A stretch of DNA of 64,000 nt, from assembly GCF_900108315.1 (NCBI RefSeq), contig NZ_FNVB01000010.1, positions 186,001-250,000 on the forward strand, written 5' to 3'. Position 1 is the stretch's first letter. Each line of letters begins with the position of its first letter. Below are positions 16,978-25,780 of the stretch, in pieces. The position numbers were made by a program, and so were the translations under genes. The DNA comes from Saccharopolyspora kobensis. GTDB lineage: Bacteria > Actinomycetota > Actinomycetes > Mycobacteriales > Pseudonocardiaceae. The notes beneath the pieces were generated by a model. It saw only the letters and a program-made list of their open reading frames with translations, searched no databases and was not told where the DNA came from.

Positions 16978-18678
16978 TCAGGACGCCTTGGTCCGGATGG
17001 CCGCCGCGGCGGACACGAGCAGCGCCAGCACCCCGGCGATGCCGAACCACAGCCCGGTGCCGGGCTCCGAACCCGGCAGGCGCTCCGCGGTCAGCGGGTA
17101 CTCCAGCACTCGGACGGCGACGACCAACGCGGCCCCGCAGAGCAGCGCGGCGGCTCGCGGCGGGCGGCACATCGGCGCCAGGACGGCGGCGGCGACCACA
17201 GCGGCGAGCGCGATCAGCAAGCCCCACGACGTCGTGCCGAACTCGGCGAACACACCGGGTGCCGCGTAGTCGGGCGCGATCACCACCGGGAAGCTGAACG
17301 CGGCGGCTCCCAGGACCAGCGAGATCAGCGCCGGGATCAGCACCGGGCGCCGCATCGCGATCTCGGTGAGGTCCACCTCGTCGCGCTCGACCGCACCGGC
17401 CACCGCGGCGACGATCGCGGCGGCAGCGGCGAACAGCACCGCCACCCCCGCCGACCACGCACCGATCTCGGCTTCGGCCCCGGCGGCCTGCACCGCGGTG
17501 AACACCGCGTCCAGCACGCTCGTCGACGCGAGCGGAACGAGGACCCAGACCACCGGCAGCAGCGGGCGCACCCGGAGCGAGAGGCGAGGCACCAGCAGGC
17601 CGACACCGACCAGGAGCAGCACGATCCCGGCAGGCCACAGCATCCGCGCCGGGTACGGGGACGGATCGCGCAGGCCGAACGGCATCTCCACCTGCGGCGC
17701 GAGCGCGGCCAGCACGGTCAGCGCACCGGCGACCAGGGCCAGCACCGCGGAGGTGGTGATCAACCTGTTCAGCGCAGGCAGGCGCAGATCCTCGCCCGTC
17801 TCGCCGGAGCGGGCGCGCCCGTTCGGCATCGCCAGCGCCACCAGCGCGAACGCCGCGATCAGCCCCAGCAGCGGACCCCAGGAGAAGCTGACCTCCGCGA
17901 GCACCGCCGCGGCGATCAGCGGCGGGACGACGACGCCGGTCAGGGCCGCGGCCAGGCCGAGCAGCCCGCCGCGCGTGAAGTCCTGGTCGACGGATCCGGC
18001 CAGGTAGCCGGCGGCAGCGGGCACCCCGACGGCGATCAGCACGCTGCCGACCAGCACCACCACCGGAGCGTCGAGGGCGTGCCTGGGCAGCAGGTAGGGG
18101 TCCTCGGAGGAGAACGGCGCCATCATCACGCCGACCACAGCGGGCACGCTGACGCAGAAGACGAGCGTGAGCAGGCGCTGGCGATGCCCGTCGGAGTCCT
18201 CGCCGCCGGGCCCGACGCTGCGCACCGCCAGGAACCCGGCCACGATCGCCGCCGCGTGTCCGACGAGCAGCAACCACGCGCCGATCGACGGGGAGAAGAC
18301 GTCGAGGCTCGCCAGCTTGAGCAGCTCCGGGCGCGCGGCCAGCGCGGGATCGGCGACGACTTGCGCGTCGAGCGCGAGCCGTCCGGGCGCCAGAGCAGCG
18401 GGCCCGACCAGCACCGCCGCCGCGGTGACCGGTCGTCCGCGGCGGATGAACGCGGCGGCGAGCCCGGCCGGGAGGAGTGCGAGGACCAGCAGCAGCGGCC
18501 AGGACAAGAAGGCGGCTGATGCGCTGGGGGCGACGAGGCCGATCAGCGGCCCGAGGCCGATGAGCACCGCCCCGGCCGCGGACACCGCCATCGCGGCGCG
18601 CAGTTGTGTGGGCACTGGCTGCGGATTCGTGGCCGGAGCCGAAGAACCGCCGGACGAGAGGTCGGGCCGCGCAGTCAC
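16978..18678 (-). CDS. multi-pass membrane protein of unknown function
   Basis: About 566 residues, almost entirely hydrophobic, with roughly fourteen predicted transmembrane segments evenly spread through the chain and short Arg-rich loops. I recognise no transporter signature, catalytic motif or named family. The start is uncertain: GTG at 18676-18678 (VTARPDLSSGG) is preferred to the ATG at 18717 because the intervening 13 codons look non-coding, but no clear ribosome site supports either. It reads in the direction of sucCD but is separated by 292 bp in which I see nothing further. Homologues would have to be found by search. Confidence 0.6.
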   Translation of the reverse strand: MTARPDLSSGGSSAPATNPQPVPTQLRAAMAVSAAGAVLIGLGPLIGLVAPSASAAFLSWPLLLVLALLPAGLAAAFIRRGRPVTAAAVLVGPAALAPGRLALDAQVVADPALAARPELLKLASLDVFSPSIGAWLLLVGHAAAIVAGFLAVRSVGPGGEDSDGHRQRLLTLVFCVSVPAVVGVMMAPFSSEDPYLLPRHALDAPVVVLVGSVLIAVGVPAAAGYLAGSVDQDFTRGGLLGLAAALTGVVVPPLIAAAVLAEVSFSWGPLLGLIAAFALVALAMPNGRARSGETGEDLRLPALNRLITTSAVLALVAGALTVLAALAPQVEMPFGLRDPSPYPARMLWPAGIVLLLVGVGLLVPRLSLRVRPLLPVVWVLVPLASTSVLDAVFTAVQAAGAEAEIGAWSAGVAVLFAAAAAIVAAVAGAVERDEVDLTEIAMRRPVLIPALISLVLGAAAFSFPVVIAPDYAAPGVFAEFGTTSWGLLIALAAVVAAAVLAPMCRPPRAAALLCGAALVVAVRVLEYPLTAERLPGSEPGTGLWFGIAGVLALLVSAAAAIRTKAS

Positions 18679-19216
18679 CGCGCTGACGCTAGCAACCCGG
18701 GGGCGGCGCGAGCGCACCGACTCAGCGGAATCCGAGCGCTTCCCGGAGCGCGGACGGCCTTCGTGACGGGCGACCGGGGTGGGTTCTCAGGGACATCCCC
18801 GATGCCGACCGCCCGAACGGAGCATTGACGATCCCCATCAAGCCGCTCTTGAGCTGTGACTTATGTCACTGTCGACCACTGCGGGGTCACTGAATCGAGG
18901 CACCCGGGGTCAAGCCGTGGGCCGATCGGACCGCCACTCGCCGATCACGAACCCGCAGGCAGCTCCACTGCGCGACGACCACTCCCAGTATCCGCACGGG
19001 TCTGACACCCGCGCCCGGAGAGCCGCTTTCGAACACGCACCGTGCCCAACACGTCACGCACGGGGATTTGCCCCTAGGGGATCAGCTTGGTTACTGTCCC
19101 CCGGTCCGTTGTCACGGTCTGATCACGAAGGACAACCTCCGACCGGTTCCCCGACCGGCGCCCGGAACCCCGACCCGGGACGCGTGATCCGACTCCCCGA
19201 GACGGAAGGGCAGGCA
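18679..19216. other. long control region / leader of the M23 peptidase gene
   Basis: 538 bp without a convincing gene. It holds a CRP-like site at 18855-18870 and the 10-bp palindrome CCCCTAGGGG at 19071-19080. The frame of the peptidase stays open back to an ATG at 18863, but the translated sequence is Arg/Pro/Ser-rich and unlike the peptidase, so I treat it as leader. I looked for a c-di-AMP (ydaO) riboswitch, common before actinobacterial peptidases, and could not support one. Confidence 0.5.
18855..18870. promoter_or_regulatory. CRP/Cmr-like binding site
   Basis: TGTGA-CTTATG-TCACT matches TGTGA-N6-TCACA at nine of ten conserved positions. It is 347 bases upstream of the proposed peptidase start. 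Confidence 0.5.
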
Positions 19217-20041
19217 TTGGCTCAGCACCGCTCCCCCGGCGGCGAAGCACGTCCGGAACACCCGGAGGCGTCCCCCGACGAACCCTCCAGTAGTCCGGGC
19301 AAGAACCGGGGTCCCTCAACTGCATCCGTCTGGCGCGGCCGCGTGGTCGTGGCCGCGGTTGCCGCCGGTGCTTTCGCAGCCGCCGGGCAATCGCTCGCCG
19401 CAGGTGAGGGGCACGCAGCCCCGGACCAGCGCGACGACTTCAACCCCGCGGACGCCTCGGCCTCCTTCAACACGGCGATGGCCGAGCAGGCCACCTACGA
19501 CGGAGTCGGCGGCAGCGCCCCCGCGCCGGCGATGATCCCGATCGCCCAGGCCACCGACGTCAGCGCCGAGGTCGAGAAGCTCAACAAGAGCGAACGGTTC
19601 ACCCAGGAGCGCGAGGCGGCCCGCCGCGCCGCCGAGGAAGCGGCCCGGGCGCCCAAGTTCGTCCTCCCCACCAGCGGCATCTTCACCTCCGGATTCGGCG
19701 GGCGCTGGGGCACCACGCACTACGGCATCGACATCGCCAACTCCAAGGGCACCCCGATCTATTCCGTCGCGGACGGAACCGTGATCGAAGCGGGCCCGGC
19801 GAGCGGCTTCGGCCTCTGGGTCCGGGTGCAGCACGAGGACGGGACGATCACCGTCTACGGCCACGTCAACACCATCACGATCAACGAGGGCGAGAAGGTC
19901 AAGGCCGGCGACCAGATCGCCACCATGGGCAACCGCGGCTTCTCCACCGGACCGCACCTGCACTTCGAGGTGTGGAACTCCAGCGGCAAGAAGATCAACC
20001 CGCTGCCCTGGATGCAGGCCCGCGGCATCTCCCCGGCGTGA
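19217..20041 (+). CDS. secreted M23 family metallopeptidase (LytM-type peptidoglycan endopeptidase)
   Basis: About 274 residues. An N-terminal basic region and hydrophobic segment (VVVAAVAAGAFAAAGQSLAA) form a signal or anchor. A linker with a coiled-coil-like Arg/Glu/Ala stretch (EREAARRAAEEAARAPK) follows. The LytM/M23 domain occupies about the last 125 residues, with the zinc ligands in HYGIDIA and HLHFEVW. It would cleave peptide cross-links in the wall. The start is proposed at TTG 19217 (LAQHRSPGG) because GGAAGGGCAGG precedes it. An ORF from ATG 18863 is possible. The position near pcrA and sucCD matches a mycobacterial M23 gene. Confidence 0.85.
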   Translation: MAQHRSPGGEARPEHPEASPDEPSSSPGKNRGPSTASVWRGRVVVAAVAAGAFAAAGQSLAAGEGHAAPDQRDDFNPADASASFNTAMAEQATYDGVGGSAPAPAMIPIAQATDVSAEVEKLNKSERFTQEREAARRAAEEAARAPKFVLPTSGIFTSGFGGRWGTTHYGIDIANSKGTPIYSVADGTVIEAGPASGFGLWVRVQHEDGTITVYGHVNTITINEGEKVKAGDQIATMGNRGFSTGPHLHFEVWNSSGKKINPLPWMQARGISPA

Positions 20042-20056
20042 CCAGGTGGCGCCGGC

Positions 20057-20077
20057 CGCCGGTCACGACGACCGGCG
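20057..20077 (+). terminator. terminator hairpin after the M23 peptidase gene
   Basis: 8-bp perfect stem (20057-20064 with 20070-20077) and a 5-base loop, 15 bases after the stop. It overlaps the 3' end of the convergent regulator gene. Confidence 0.5.
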
Positions 20078-20536
20078 CTGCCGGTGCCACTTCTGCATGA
20101 GCGCCGGGATCTCCTCGCGGAGGAACTCGAAGAACTCGCGGGTCTCGCCCAGCCGTTGCGCTGCCGCCGAGCTCTCCCCCAGCGCCGCTTGGCCCTCGGC
20201 CAGCGTCCGGTCCCAGTCGGCCAGCCGCGCTTCCCGGTTCGTGATGCTGGCGTACCAGAGGTCGTCGAGCACGCGGTACTGATCGCGCCGCTGCCCCGGG
20301 ACGGGTTCCCGCGCCACCAGGTTCACCTGCGTCAGGTACCGGACCGCGCCCGAGACCGCGGCCGGGCTCACCTCCAGGACCTCCGCCAGCTCCGCTGCCG
20401 TGCGGCGCCCGTCGTCGGCGACCAGCAGGCTCGCGAACACCCGCGCTGCCATGCGCGGCACGCCCGCACCGGCCAGGTCCAGCGCGAACCGCTCGACGAA
20501 CTGCCGGACGGCGTACGGATCACGCTGCTCGGCCAT
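20063..20536 (-). CDS. GbsR/MarR-family transcriptional regulator
   Basis: 157 residues with a winged helix at about 25-95 (RTAAELAEVLEVSPAAVSGAVRYLTQVNLV; wing REPVPGQRRDQY). A helical C-terminal dimerisation part follows (WDRTLAEGQAALGE...FFEFLREEIP). This arrangement is typical of the GbsR subgroup of MarR proteins, often repressors of transport or osmolyte genes. It converges with the M23 gene and is divergent from the tandem methyltransferase gene. The near-perfect repeat at 20747-20764 is a possible target. The ligand is unknown. Confidence 0.82.
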   Translation of the reverse strand: MAEQRDPYAVRQFVERFALDLAGAGVPRMAARVFASLLVADDGRRTAAELAEVLEVSPAAVSGAVRYLTQVNLVAREPVPGQRRDQYRVLDDLWYASITNREARLADWDRTLAEGQAALGESSAAAQRLGETREFFEFLREEIPALMQKWHRQRRSS

Positions 20537-20746
20537 GCTCTGTCCTGCCTCTCTGTCCCGCCCCTCCGCGATTTTCAGTGGTGGTTGCGTCCGGGATCGA
20601 TCTCACGTTGTGCGGTTTCTTGTGGCTGAGTTGCATCACGGTCCCCTGATGTGCGGTTGAGCAGCGCTGGGGTTGACACACAGGAGGTGTCGCTCCAATC
20701 CTCGCCTGCTTCCTCGATCACGGGGACAATTTATACGCTATTTTAA

Positions 20747-20764
20747 TTTCACAAGTTTGTGAAA
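20747..20764. promoter_or_regulatory. 18-bp inverted repeat in an AT-rich promoter
   Basis: TTTCACAA-GT-TTGTGAAA is a perfect 8-bp inverted repeat in a strikingly AT-rich island (about 20726-20765). A TAnnnT-type -10 (TACGCT, 20735-20740) lies just upstream, so the repeat would cover the transcription start of the methyltransferase gene at 20784. It looks like a repressor operator. Confidence 0.65.
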
Positions 20765-20783
20765 CGAGTGTAGCTTCGGGTTC

Positions 20784-22415
20784 GTGTCCGAACAGATCCG
20801 GTTGACCGGTGCGCAACGAACTCTCCTCGGTCCGCTCCACGCGCGGGCGCTCGACAACCGCAGACCCGATCCGGTGCTCGGCGACGAGGCCGCGGATCGG
20901 CTGCTGGACCGCATCGACTTCGACTTCTCCAGCCTCAACCTCGGCTCCGGCAACCGGATGGCGATCATCCTGCGCGCCAAGGAGCTCGACGCCTGGGCCA
21001 CCGACTACCTCGCCGAACACCCCGACGCCGTGGTGCTGCACCTGGCCTGCGGCCTGGACAGCCGGGCCTTCCGGCTCGCGCTGCCCGACAGCGCGCTCTG
21101 GTACGACGTCGACCTGCCCGACGTGATCGAGCTGCGGAACCGGCTGTACCCGGAGACCCCGGCGAACTACCGCACCATCGCGAGCTCGGCGACCGACCCG
21201 GAGTGGCTCGACGAGATCCCCACCGGCCGGCCGACGCTGGTCATCGCCGAGGGACTCACCATGTACCTGACCGAGGCCGACGGGGTCGCCATGCTGCGGC
21301 GGTTCGTCGAGCGCTTCGAGGTCGGCGAGATGATGTTCGACGCCGTGCTGCCCTGGACCGTCAAGGCCTCCAGCGCTTCGCGCTTCCTGCAGAGCACCGG
21401 CGCCGAGTTCCACTGGGCCGTCGGCGACGTGCACGCGCTCGAACTGCGGGTGCCCGGTCTCCGGCTCCGGTGCCAGCGACCGGTGGTGGGCCTGCCGGAT
21501 GCGTCGAGGATGCCCGCCTCGGAGCGGATCATCGCGAAGGCGATGACCGCCGTCCCGCCGCTGCGCGACTCCATGCGGCTGCTGCGCTTCAGCTTCGAGC
21601 ACCGGCCCCGCGAGCAGGTCGAGCTCACCGGAGCCCAGGCGACCATGCTCGCCACCGTCTACCTGCGGGCGCTGGACAACCGGTCCGAGCAGCCGATGCT
21701 CGGCGACCGGTGGGCGGACGAAGCGGTGCAGCGCATCGACTTCGACTTCTCGAAGTTCAAGATGAGTTCCCGCAACACCGCCTCGGTGGCGATGCGCGCG
21801 CGCATCATCGACCGGTGGACCGAGGAGGCGCTGCGGCCCGGCACGACCGTGCTGCACCTCGGCTGCGGTCTGGACAGCCGGTACGAGCGGATCGCCCCGC
21901 GGGAGGACGTCGAGTGGTACGACGTCGACCAGCCGGACGTGATCGAGCTCCGCGACCGGTTCTTCCCGGCGTCCGCGCGCCGCCGCTCCATCGGTTCCTC
22001 GGTGACCTCGCCCGAGCTGCTCGACGGGATCCGCGGCGACCAGCCGGTGCTGGTCGTCGCCGAAGGCCTCGTGATGTACCTGACCGAGCAGGACGGCCTG
22101 GACCTGCTGCGCCGAATCACCCGGCACTTCCCGAGCGGTGAGCTGATCTTCGACGCCTTCAGCACCTTCGGCGTCCGGCTGTCCAACCGGTTCAACCCCG
22201 CCGTGGTGCACGCCGGAGCCCGGCTGCACTGGGGGATCGACGACCCGAGGGCGCTGGAGGACAGCGTTCCCGGACTGCGGCTGGTGGACGAGTGGGCGTT
22301 CACCGACGCGCCGGAGGTCGACCGCTATCCCATGCCGATGCGAGCCGCCATCCGCGCGTCCGGGCAGATCACCGCCGTCCGCCGCATGGGCCGGATGCTG
22401 CGCTACCGCTTCTGA
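20784..22415 (+). CDS. tandem-duplicated class I SAM methyltransferase (Ppm1/Tcm-type, LCM family)
   Basis: 543 residues made of two homologous methyltransferase domains. Unit 1 (about 1-272) has LTGAQRTLL, RIDFDFSS, LHLACGLDSR (motif I, near 85-94), YDVDLPDVIELR and AEGLTMYLTE. Unit 2 (about 276-543) repeats them as LTGAQATML, RIDFDFSK, LHLGCGLDSR, YDVDQPDVIELR and AEGLVMYLTE. The family methylates carboxyl or hydroxyl groups; single-domain members are 270-300 residues. Both units keep their motifs, so both may bind SAM. It starts with GTG at 20784 and a weak ribosome site. An operator-like repeat lies 20 bases upstream. The substrate is unknown. Confidence 0.85.
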   Translation: MSEQIRLTGAQRTLLGPLHARALDNRRPDPVLGDEAADRLLDRIDFDFSSLNLGSGNRMAIILRAKELDAWATDYLAEHPDAVVLHLACGLDSRAFRLALPDSALWYDVDLPDVIELRNRLYPETPANYRTIASSATDPEWLDEIPTGRPTLVIAEGLTMYLTEADGVAMLRRFVERFEVGEMMFDAVLPWTVKASSASRFLQSTGAEFHWAVGDVHALELRVPGLRLRCQRPVVGLPDASRMPASERIIAKAMTAVPPLRDSMRLLRFSFEHRPREQVELTGAQATMLATVYLRALDNRSEQPMLGDRWADEAVQRIDFDFSKFKMSSRNTASVAMRARIIDRWTEEALRPGTTVLHLGCGLDSRYERIAPREDVEWYDVDQPDVIELRDRFFPASARRRSIGSSVTSPELLDGIRGDQPVLVVAEGLVMYLTEQDGLDLLRRITRHFPSGELIFDAFSTFGVRLSNRFNPAVVHAGARLHWGIDDPRALEDSVPGLRLVDEWAFTDAPEVDRYPMPMRAAIRASGQITAVRRMGRMLRYRF

Positions 22416-22469
22416 AGCGGCACCACCTCGGCGCTGGAGCTTCGCGATCCGTTGCTCCTGCGCCGAGGT

Positions 22470-23354
22470 TCAGCAGGACACCGCCACGTCCACGAGCCGC
22501 TCGACGCCCGGAGCTTCGATCGGGTAGTGCCCGGCCTCCGGCAGCATGACCAGTTCCTTCGGCCCGGCGAGGCGGTCGAAGAACGACCGGCTCAGCTCCA
22601 CCGGGGTCCAGGTGTCAGCGGCGGGATGGGCCAGCACCACCTTGACGGCGTGCGCCCGCTCCGGCTCCACCGCAGGCGCCGATCGCAGGTAGCTGCGGAG
22701 AAAGCCCAGCGGCATGCTGTTGCCACCGCCCATCTCATCCGCGATCACGACATCGACGAGTTCGCGGCAGCTGCTCATCCCCCGCATGTTCGCGAACCAG
22801 CGGACCGGCACCGGCAGCGAATCCGCCGGCCGGGCGAGCTTCAGCAACGGCCCGGCGAGGCGACCGAGCGCAGGCGTCCGCGCGATGCGTTCCCGCGCCG
22901 CCGCCGAGCGCGGATCGAGCAAGCACGTCGCCAGCACCGTCTCGGCCGAACCCGTCCTCGTCGCGACGTCGTAGGCGAGCATGCCGCCCACGCTCGCTCC
23001 CATCAGCAGCGGTGCGCTCGAAGTCGCCTCGGAGCGCAGGAAGTCGGCGGCCACGTCCTGCCAGTCCGGGTAGCGGATGCGATGCCGCTTCGGCACCCGG
23101 GTGCGTCCGTAGCCCGGCAGGTCCGGGACTGCCACCTGGAAGCCGCGAACGGCGAGCAGCGCGGCGAACGGCCACATCGCGTCCGCGTGCCCACCTGCGC
23201 CGTGCAGCAAGATCGCGCGGCGCGCGGCCGTCGGCTCGCCCACGCGCTGGACGTGGATCTTCATGTCCCGCCACCGCCACCAGCTCGACTCGGTGCGCGG
23301 CAACGGTTCCGGACGCAGAGCCGGCGGGAAGAACTCCAGGTAGTCACCTTTCAC
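22470..23354 (-). CDS. alpha/beta hydrolase
   Basis: About 294 residues. HGAGGHADAMWPFAALL carries the oxyanion-hole HG. The nucleophile elbow is GASVGG (Ser). A late Asp (probably in HPAADTWTP) and the His in EAGHYPIEAP complete the triad. Arg/Trp-rich N-terminal residues SSWWRWRDMKIHV precede the core. The closest description is an esterase or haloperoxidase-like hydrolase; the substrate cannot be assigned. The start is GTG at 23354 (VKGDYLEFF), since upstream codons lack similarity; the open frame begins at 23426. It is divergent from a TetR gene, which probably represses it. Confidence 0.82.
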   Translation of the reverse strand: MKGDYLEFFPPALRPEPLPRTESSWWRWRDMKIHVQRVGEPTAARRAILLHGAGGHADAMWPFAALLAVRGFQVAVPDLPGYGRTRVPKRHRIRYPDWQDVAADFLRSEATSSAPLLMGASVGGMLAYDVATRTGSAETVLATCLLDPRSAAARERIARTPALGRLAGPLLKLARPADSLPVPVRWFANMRGMSSCRELVDVVIADEMGGGNSMPLGFLRSYLRSAPAVEPERAHAVKVVLAHPAADTWTPVELSRSFFDRLAGPKELVMLPEAGHYPIEAPGVERLVDVAVSC

Positions 23355-23409
23355 GAGTGCTAGTCTGCGAATTTCCGACAATCCGCCACAACTCGCATTC
23401 GGGACGACC

Positions 23410-24012
23410 ATCGACATCCCCCGCAAGAAGCCCCGCCAGCTGCGATCCCGGGAGACGTACGCGGTGATCCTGGAAGCGGCTGCTCAGGTTTTCCAGCGCG
23501 AAGGGCTCAGCGCGACCACCAACCGCATCGCGGAACGCGCCGGTGTCTCCATCGGCTCGGTGTACCAGTACTTCCCGAACAAACGCGCCATCCTGCACGC
23601 GCTCAGCGAACAGCACCTGCAGCAAGTCGAAGCCGATCTGCTCGCGTTGTCGCACGACATCGCACAGCTGTCACCGCGGTGGAGCGACGTGGTGCGCGCT
23701 CTGGTGACCGGTGCGATCGATGCGCACGAGAAGCACTCCGGCATGCACCACCTGCTCTACGAGCACACGCCGCGCACAGCCGAGGGAGTCGCACAGCGCC
23801 AAAGCCTCTTCCTCCGACTGGTTCCCGTGATCGCACACCAGCTCCGGCGATGCTCCGTCGGCGGGCCCGACCACGAGTTGACCGCTGCGCTGCTGGTGCA
23901 CGGCATCGATGCCCAGCTCCACCGCGTCGTGCTGGCGCCTGGCGATGACCGCACGCCGACCGAGCGCGCCGATGCCCTGATCGCGTTGTGGAGCGCGCTT
24001 CCCGCCGATTGA
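23410..24012 (+). CDS. TetR-family transcriptional regulator (non-canonical start)
   Basis: The TetR helix-turn-helix is clear: ILEAAAQVFQREGLSATTN, IAERAGVSIGSVYQYFPNKRAIL. A helical ligand-binding domain follows to residue 200. The family N terminus (IDIPRKKPRQLRSRETYAV) is encoded from about 23410, yet no ATG, GTG or TTG occurs in that frame between 23350 and 23463. The first canonical start is GTG 23464, which would cut helix 1. The true start may be ATC 23410 or CTG 23440. It is divergent from the alpha/beta hydrolase and probably its repressor. Confidence 0.78.
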   Translation: MDIPRKKPRQLRSRETYAVILEAAAQVFQREGLSATTNRIAERAGVSIGSVYQYFPNKRAILHALSEQHLQQVEADLLALSHDIAQLSPRWSDVVRALVTGAIDAHEKHSGMHHLLYEHTPRTAEGVAQRQSLFLRLVPVIAHQLRRCSVGGPDHELTAALLVHGIDAQLHRVVLAPGDDRTPTERADALIALWSALPAD

Positions 24013-24120
24013 CCAGCTGCGGCACTCGTCGCTGTCGCACCGGCGAGCACCGCAGGAGCGTGCTCCCGGTCAGCGGTCTTGTGCCGACCGTGGCACGGTT
24101 TGGCCGAGGAGGTCGGGGCG

Positions 24121-24468
24121 ATGATCAACGGTGCGCACCTGCTGCTGTTCAGCCGGGACGCCGAGCGGGACCGGACGTTCCTCCGGGACGTGCTCGGGTT
24201 CGAATCCGTGGACGCCGGCGGCGGGTGGCTGATCCTCGGGCTGCCACCCGCCGAACTGGCCACCCACCCCACCGACGCGACGCCCACCTGCGAGCTCTAC
24301 CTGATGTGCGACGACCTCTCGGCGACCATCGGCGAGCTGCAGGACCAGGGCGTCGAGATCACCCGCACGGTCAGCAACGAGGGCTGGGGGCTGCTCACCG
24401 CGTTCCGGCTGCCCAGCGGCGCGGAGATCGGGCTCTACGAGCCCAAGCACCCGCGGCCGGGCACGTAG
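24121..24468 (+). CDS. VOC-family (glyoxalase/bleomycin resistance-like) protein
   Basis: 115 residues, one VOC unit. It shows the paired beta-alpha-beta-beta pattern: MINGAHLLLFSRDAERDRTF, DVLGFESVDAGGGWLILG, ELYLMCDDLSATIGEL, and the C-terminal metal-ligand Glu context EIGLYEPKHP. Members are metal-dependent lyases, isomerases or dioxygenases, or bind toxins; this one cannot be placed further. The ATG at 24121 follows GAGGTCGGGG. The last 34 bases overlap the convergent beta-propeller gene. Confidence 0.8.
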   Translation: MINGAHLLLFSRDAERDRTFLRDVLGFESVDAGGGWLILGLPPAELATHPTDATPTCELYLMCDDLSATIGELQDQGVEITRTVSNEGWGLLTAFRLPSGAEIGLYEPKHPRPGT

Positions 24469-25469
24469 GCGAGACCGTGCGCGCCCGGTTCGCCGCGGCG
24501 GTCGACGGGCAGCTCGGCCAGGACCTCGTGGGTTTCCAGGTCGACCACGGTCACCGCGGACGACACCACCGCGGAGACGTAGGCGCGGCTGCCGTCGGGA
24601 GAGGAGGTGATGGTGAGCGGGAATTCGCCCACCTCGACCTCGCCCAGCGGCTCGCAACTGCCCGGCGCGAAGATCAGCAGCCTGCCCGGCCGCTGCCTGC
24701 CCAGGGCCGAGCCGCCCGCGGACATCCGCAGCTCACCGGCCAGCAGCACGCCGGTGCTGGTGATGTGCACCGGCATCACCTGGCCCTCGGTCGGGATGGT
24801 GCGGAGCAGCTCACCGCTCCCCGCGTCGATCACCAGGACGGCGGTCTGCGCGCTGCGATGGCCGCCGAACGCGGCGTACGGAGTCGCGACGCAGACCCTG
24901 CTCCCGTCCGGGGACACCGCGATCCCCTCGCTCCCCGGTACCGGCACGCGGTGCAGCAGCTCGCCCGTCTCCAGGTCGACGGCGGAGACGAACGGAGCTT
25001 CCTTGTTGCTGGCGTATCCGCGACGGCCGTCCGGGGTGATGGCGAACCAGTGCGGGCCCGGCGCTGCGGTGTCGATGCGCCCGATCTGCGTGCGGGTGCG
25101 CGTGTCGAGCACGACCACGCCGCCAGGCCCGGCCGGGCCTTCCTCGACGCTGACGTAGAGCCGCCGGTTGGCGCCGTCGAGGGCCAGGCTGTGCGGGCCG
25201 TGCTCCGGCGATATGTCGATGGCGTCGACGATCGCGCGCTCGTCCGGATTCATGACGACGAGCTCGGCGGCCCGGCCGCTGTTCTCGTGGTAGTAGCCCG
25301 ATCGGTAGGCGATCGTGCAGTACAGCACCCGGTGCTCCGGGTCGAAGCACAGCTCGTGCGGTTCCGCGGGCAGCTCGACCGTGTCGAGGTGCCGGTGGGT
25401 CGTGGCGTCGAAGAAGGCGACCGACGGGCCGCTCTGCGCGACCACTGCCAGCACATCTCCTGAGCTCAT
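24435..25469 (-). CDS. YncE/lactonase-type beta-propeller protein
   Basis: 344 residues forming about seven repeated blades with the pattern ...SPDGSRVYV...VDLETGE... (for example FAITPDGRRGYASNK, IAVSPDGSRVCVATP, ITSSPDGSRAYVSAV). There is no signal peptide, so it is cytosolic, unlike the secreted YncE proteins. The propeller may bind or hydrolyse a small molecule, but no catalytic residue can be named. It is divergent from a LysR-type regulator across 311 bp with an inverted repeat near its start, suggesting control by that regulator. Confidence 0.75.
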   Translation of the reverse strand: MSSGDVLAVVAQSGPSVAFFDATTHRHLDTVELPAEPHELCFDPEHRVLYCTIAYRSGYYHENSGRAAELVVMNPDERAIVDAIDISPEHGPHSLALDGANRRLYVSVEEGPAGPGGVVVLDTRTRTQIGRIDTAAPGPHWFAITPDGRRGYASNKEAPFVSAVDLETGELLHRVPVPGSEGIAVSPDGSRVCVATPYAAFGGHRSAQTAVLVIDAGSGELLRTIPTEGQVMPVHITSTGVLLAGELRMSAGGSALGRQRPGRLLIFAPGSCEPLGEVEVGEFPLTITSSPDGSRAYVSAVVSSAVTVVDLETHEVLAELPVDRRGEPGAHGLAYVPGRGCLGS

Positions 25470-25780
25470 GCGGCTCTTTCCAATCTCGTTCGGCGCGGCG
25501 GTGCGGTGGCGCGTTCATCGGTGAACGCCGGTGCACCCTGCGCGGGTGGGCGACACCTTCCGAGCGCGTGTCGCGACTGACGTCGGCAGCCGGGCGGGAA
25601 CCGGTTCTCCGGCCTGCTGCCGCGGCGCCCGCATCAGCGGGCTCGCGTTCCACCTTCGACGCCGAACGCCACCGCCGCCATGGCGGAATCGGCACGGAAT
25701 CCTTGTCCTGCGCGCAATAATGCCGGTGGCCCAGGCGATCGCGCCGGGCGTGAGCTGTGTCTCGCAACGGAGTTCGCGGA
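25470..25780. other. divergent control region between beta-propeller and LysR genes
   Basis: 311 bp without a supportable gene. The one clear element is a perfect 7-bp inverted repeat GCGTTCA-TCGG-TGAACGC at 25511-25528, 42-59 bases upstream of the propeller gene. It is a candidate operator, although it lacks the classical T-N11-A LysR spacing. Confidence 0.5.

Noticed and set aside
18871..19100. c-di-AMP (ydaO) riboswitch before the M23 peptidase
   Set aside because: A fragment GAACCCGCAGGCAGCTCC loosely recalls the conserved 3' part, but GGGGTGAATC and the paired halves are not present in the right order.
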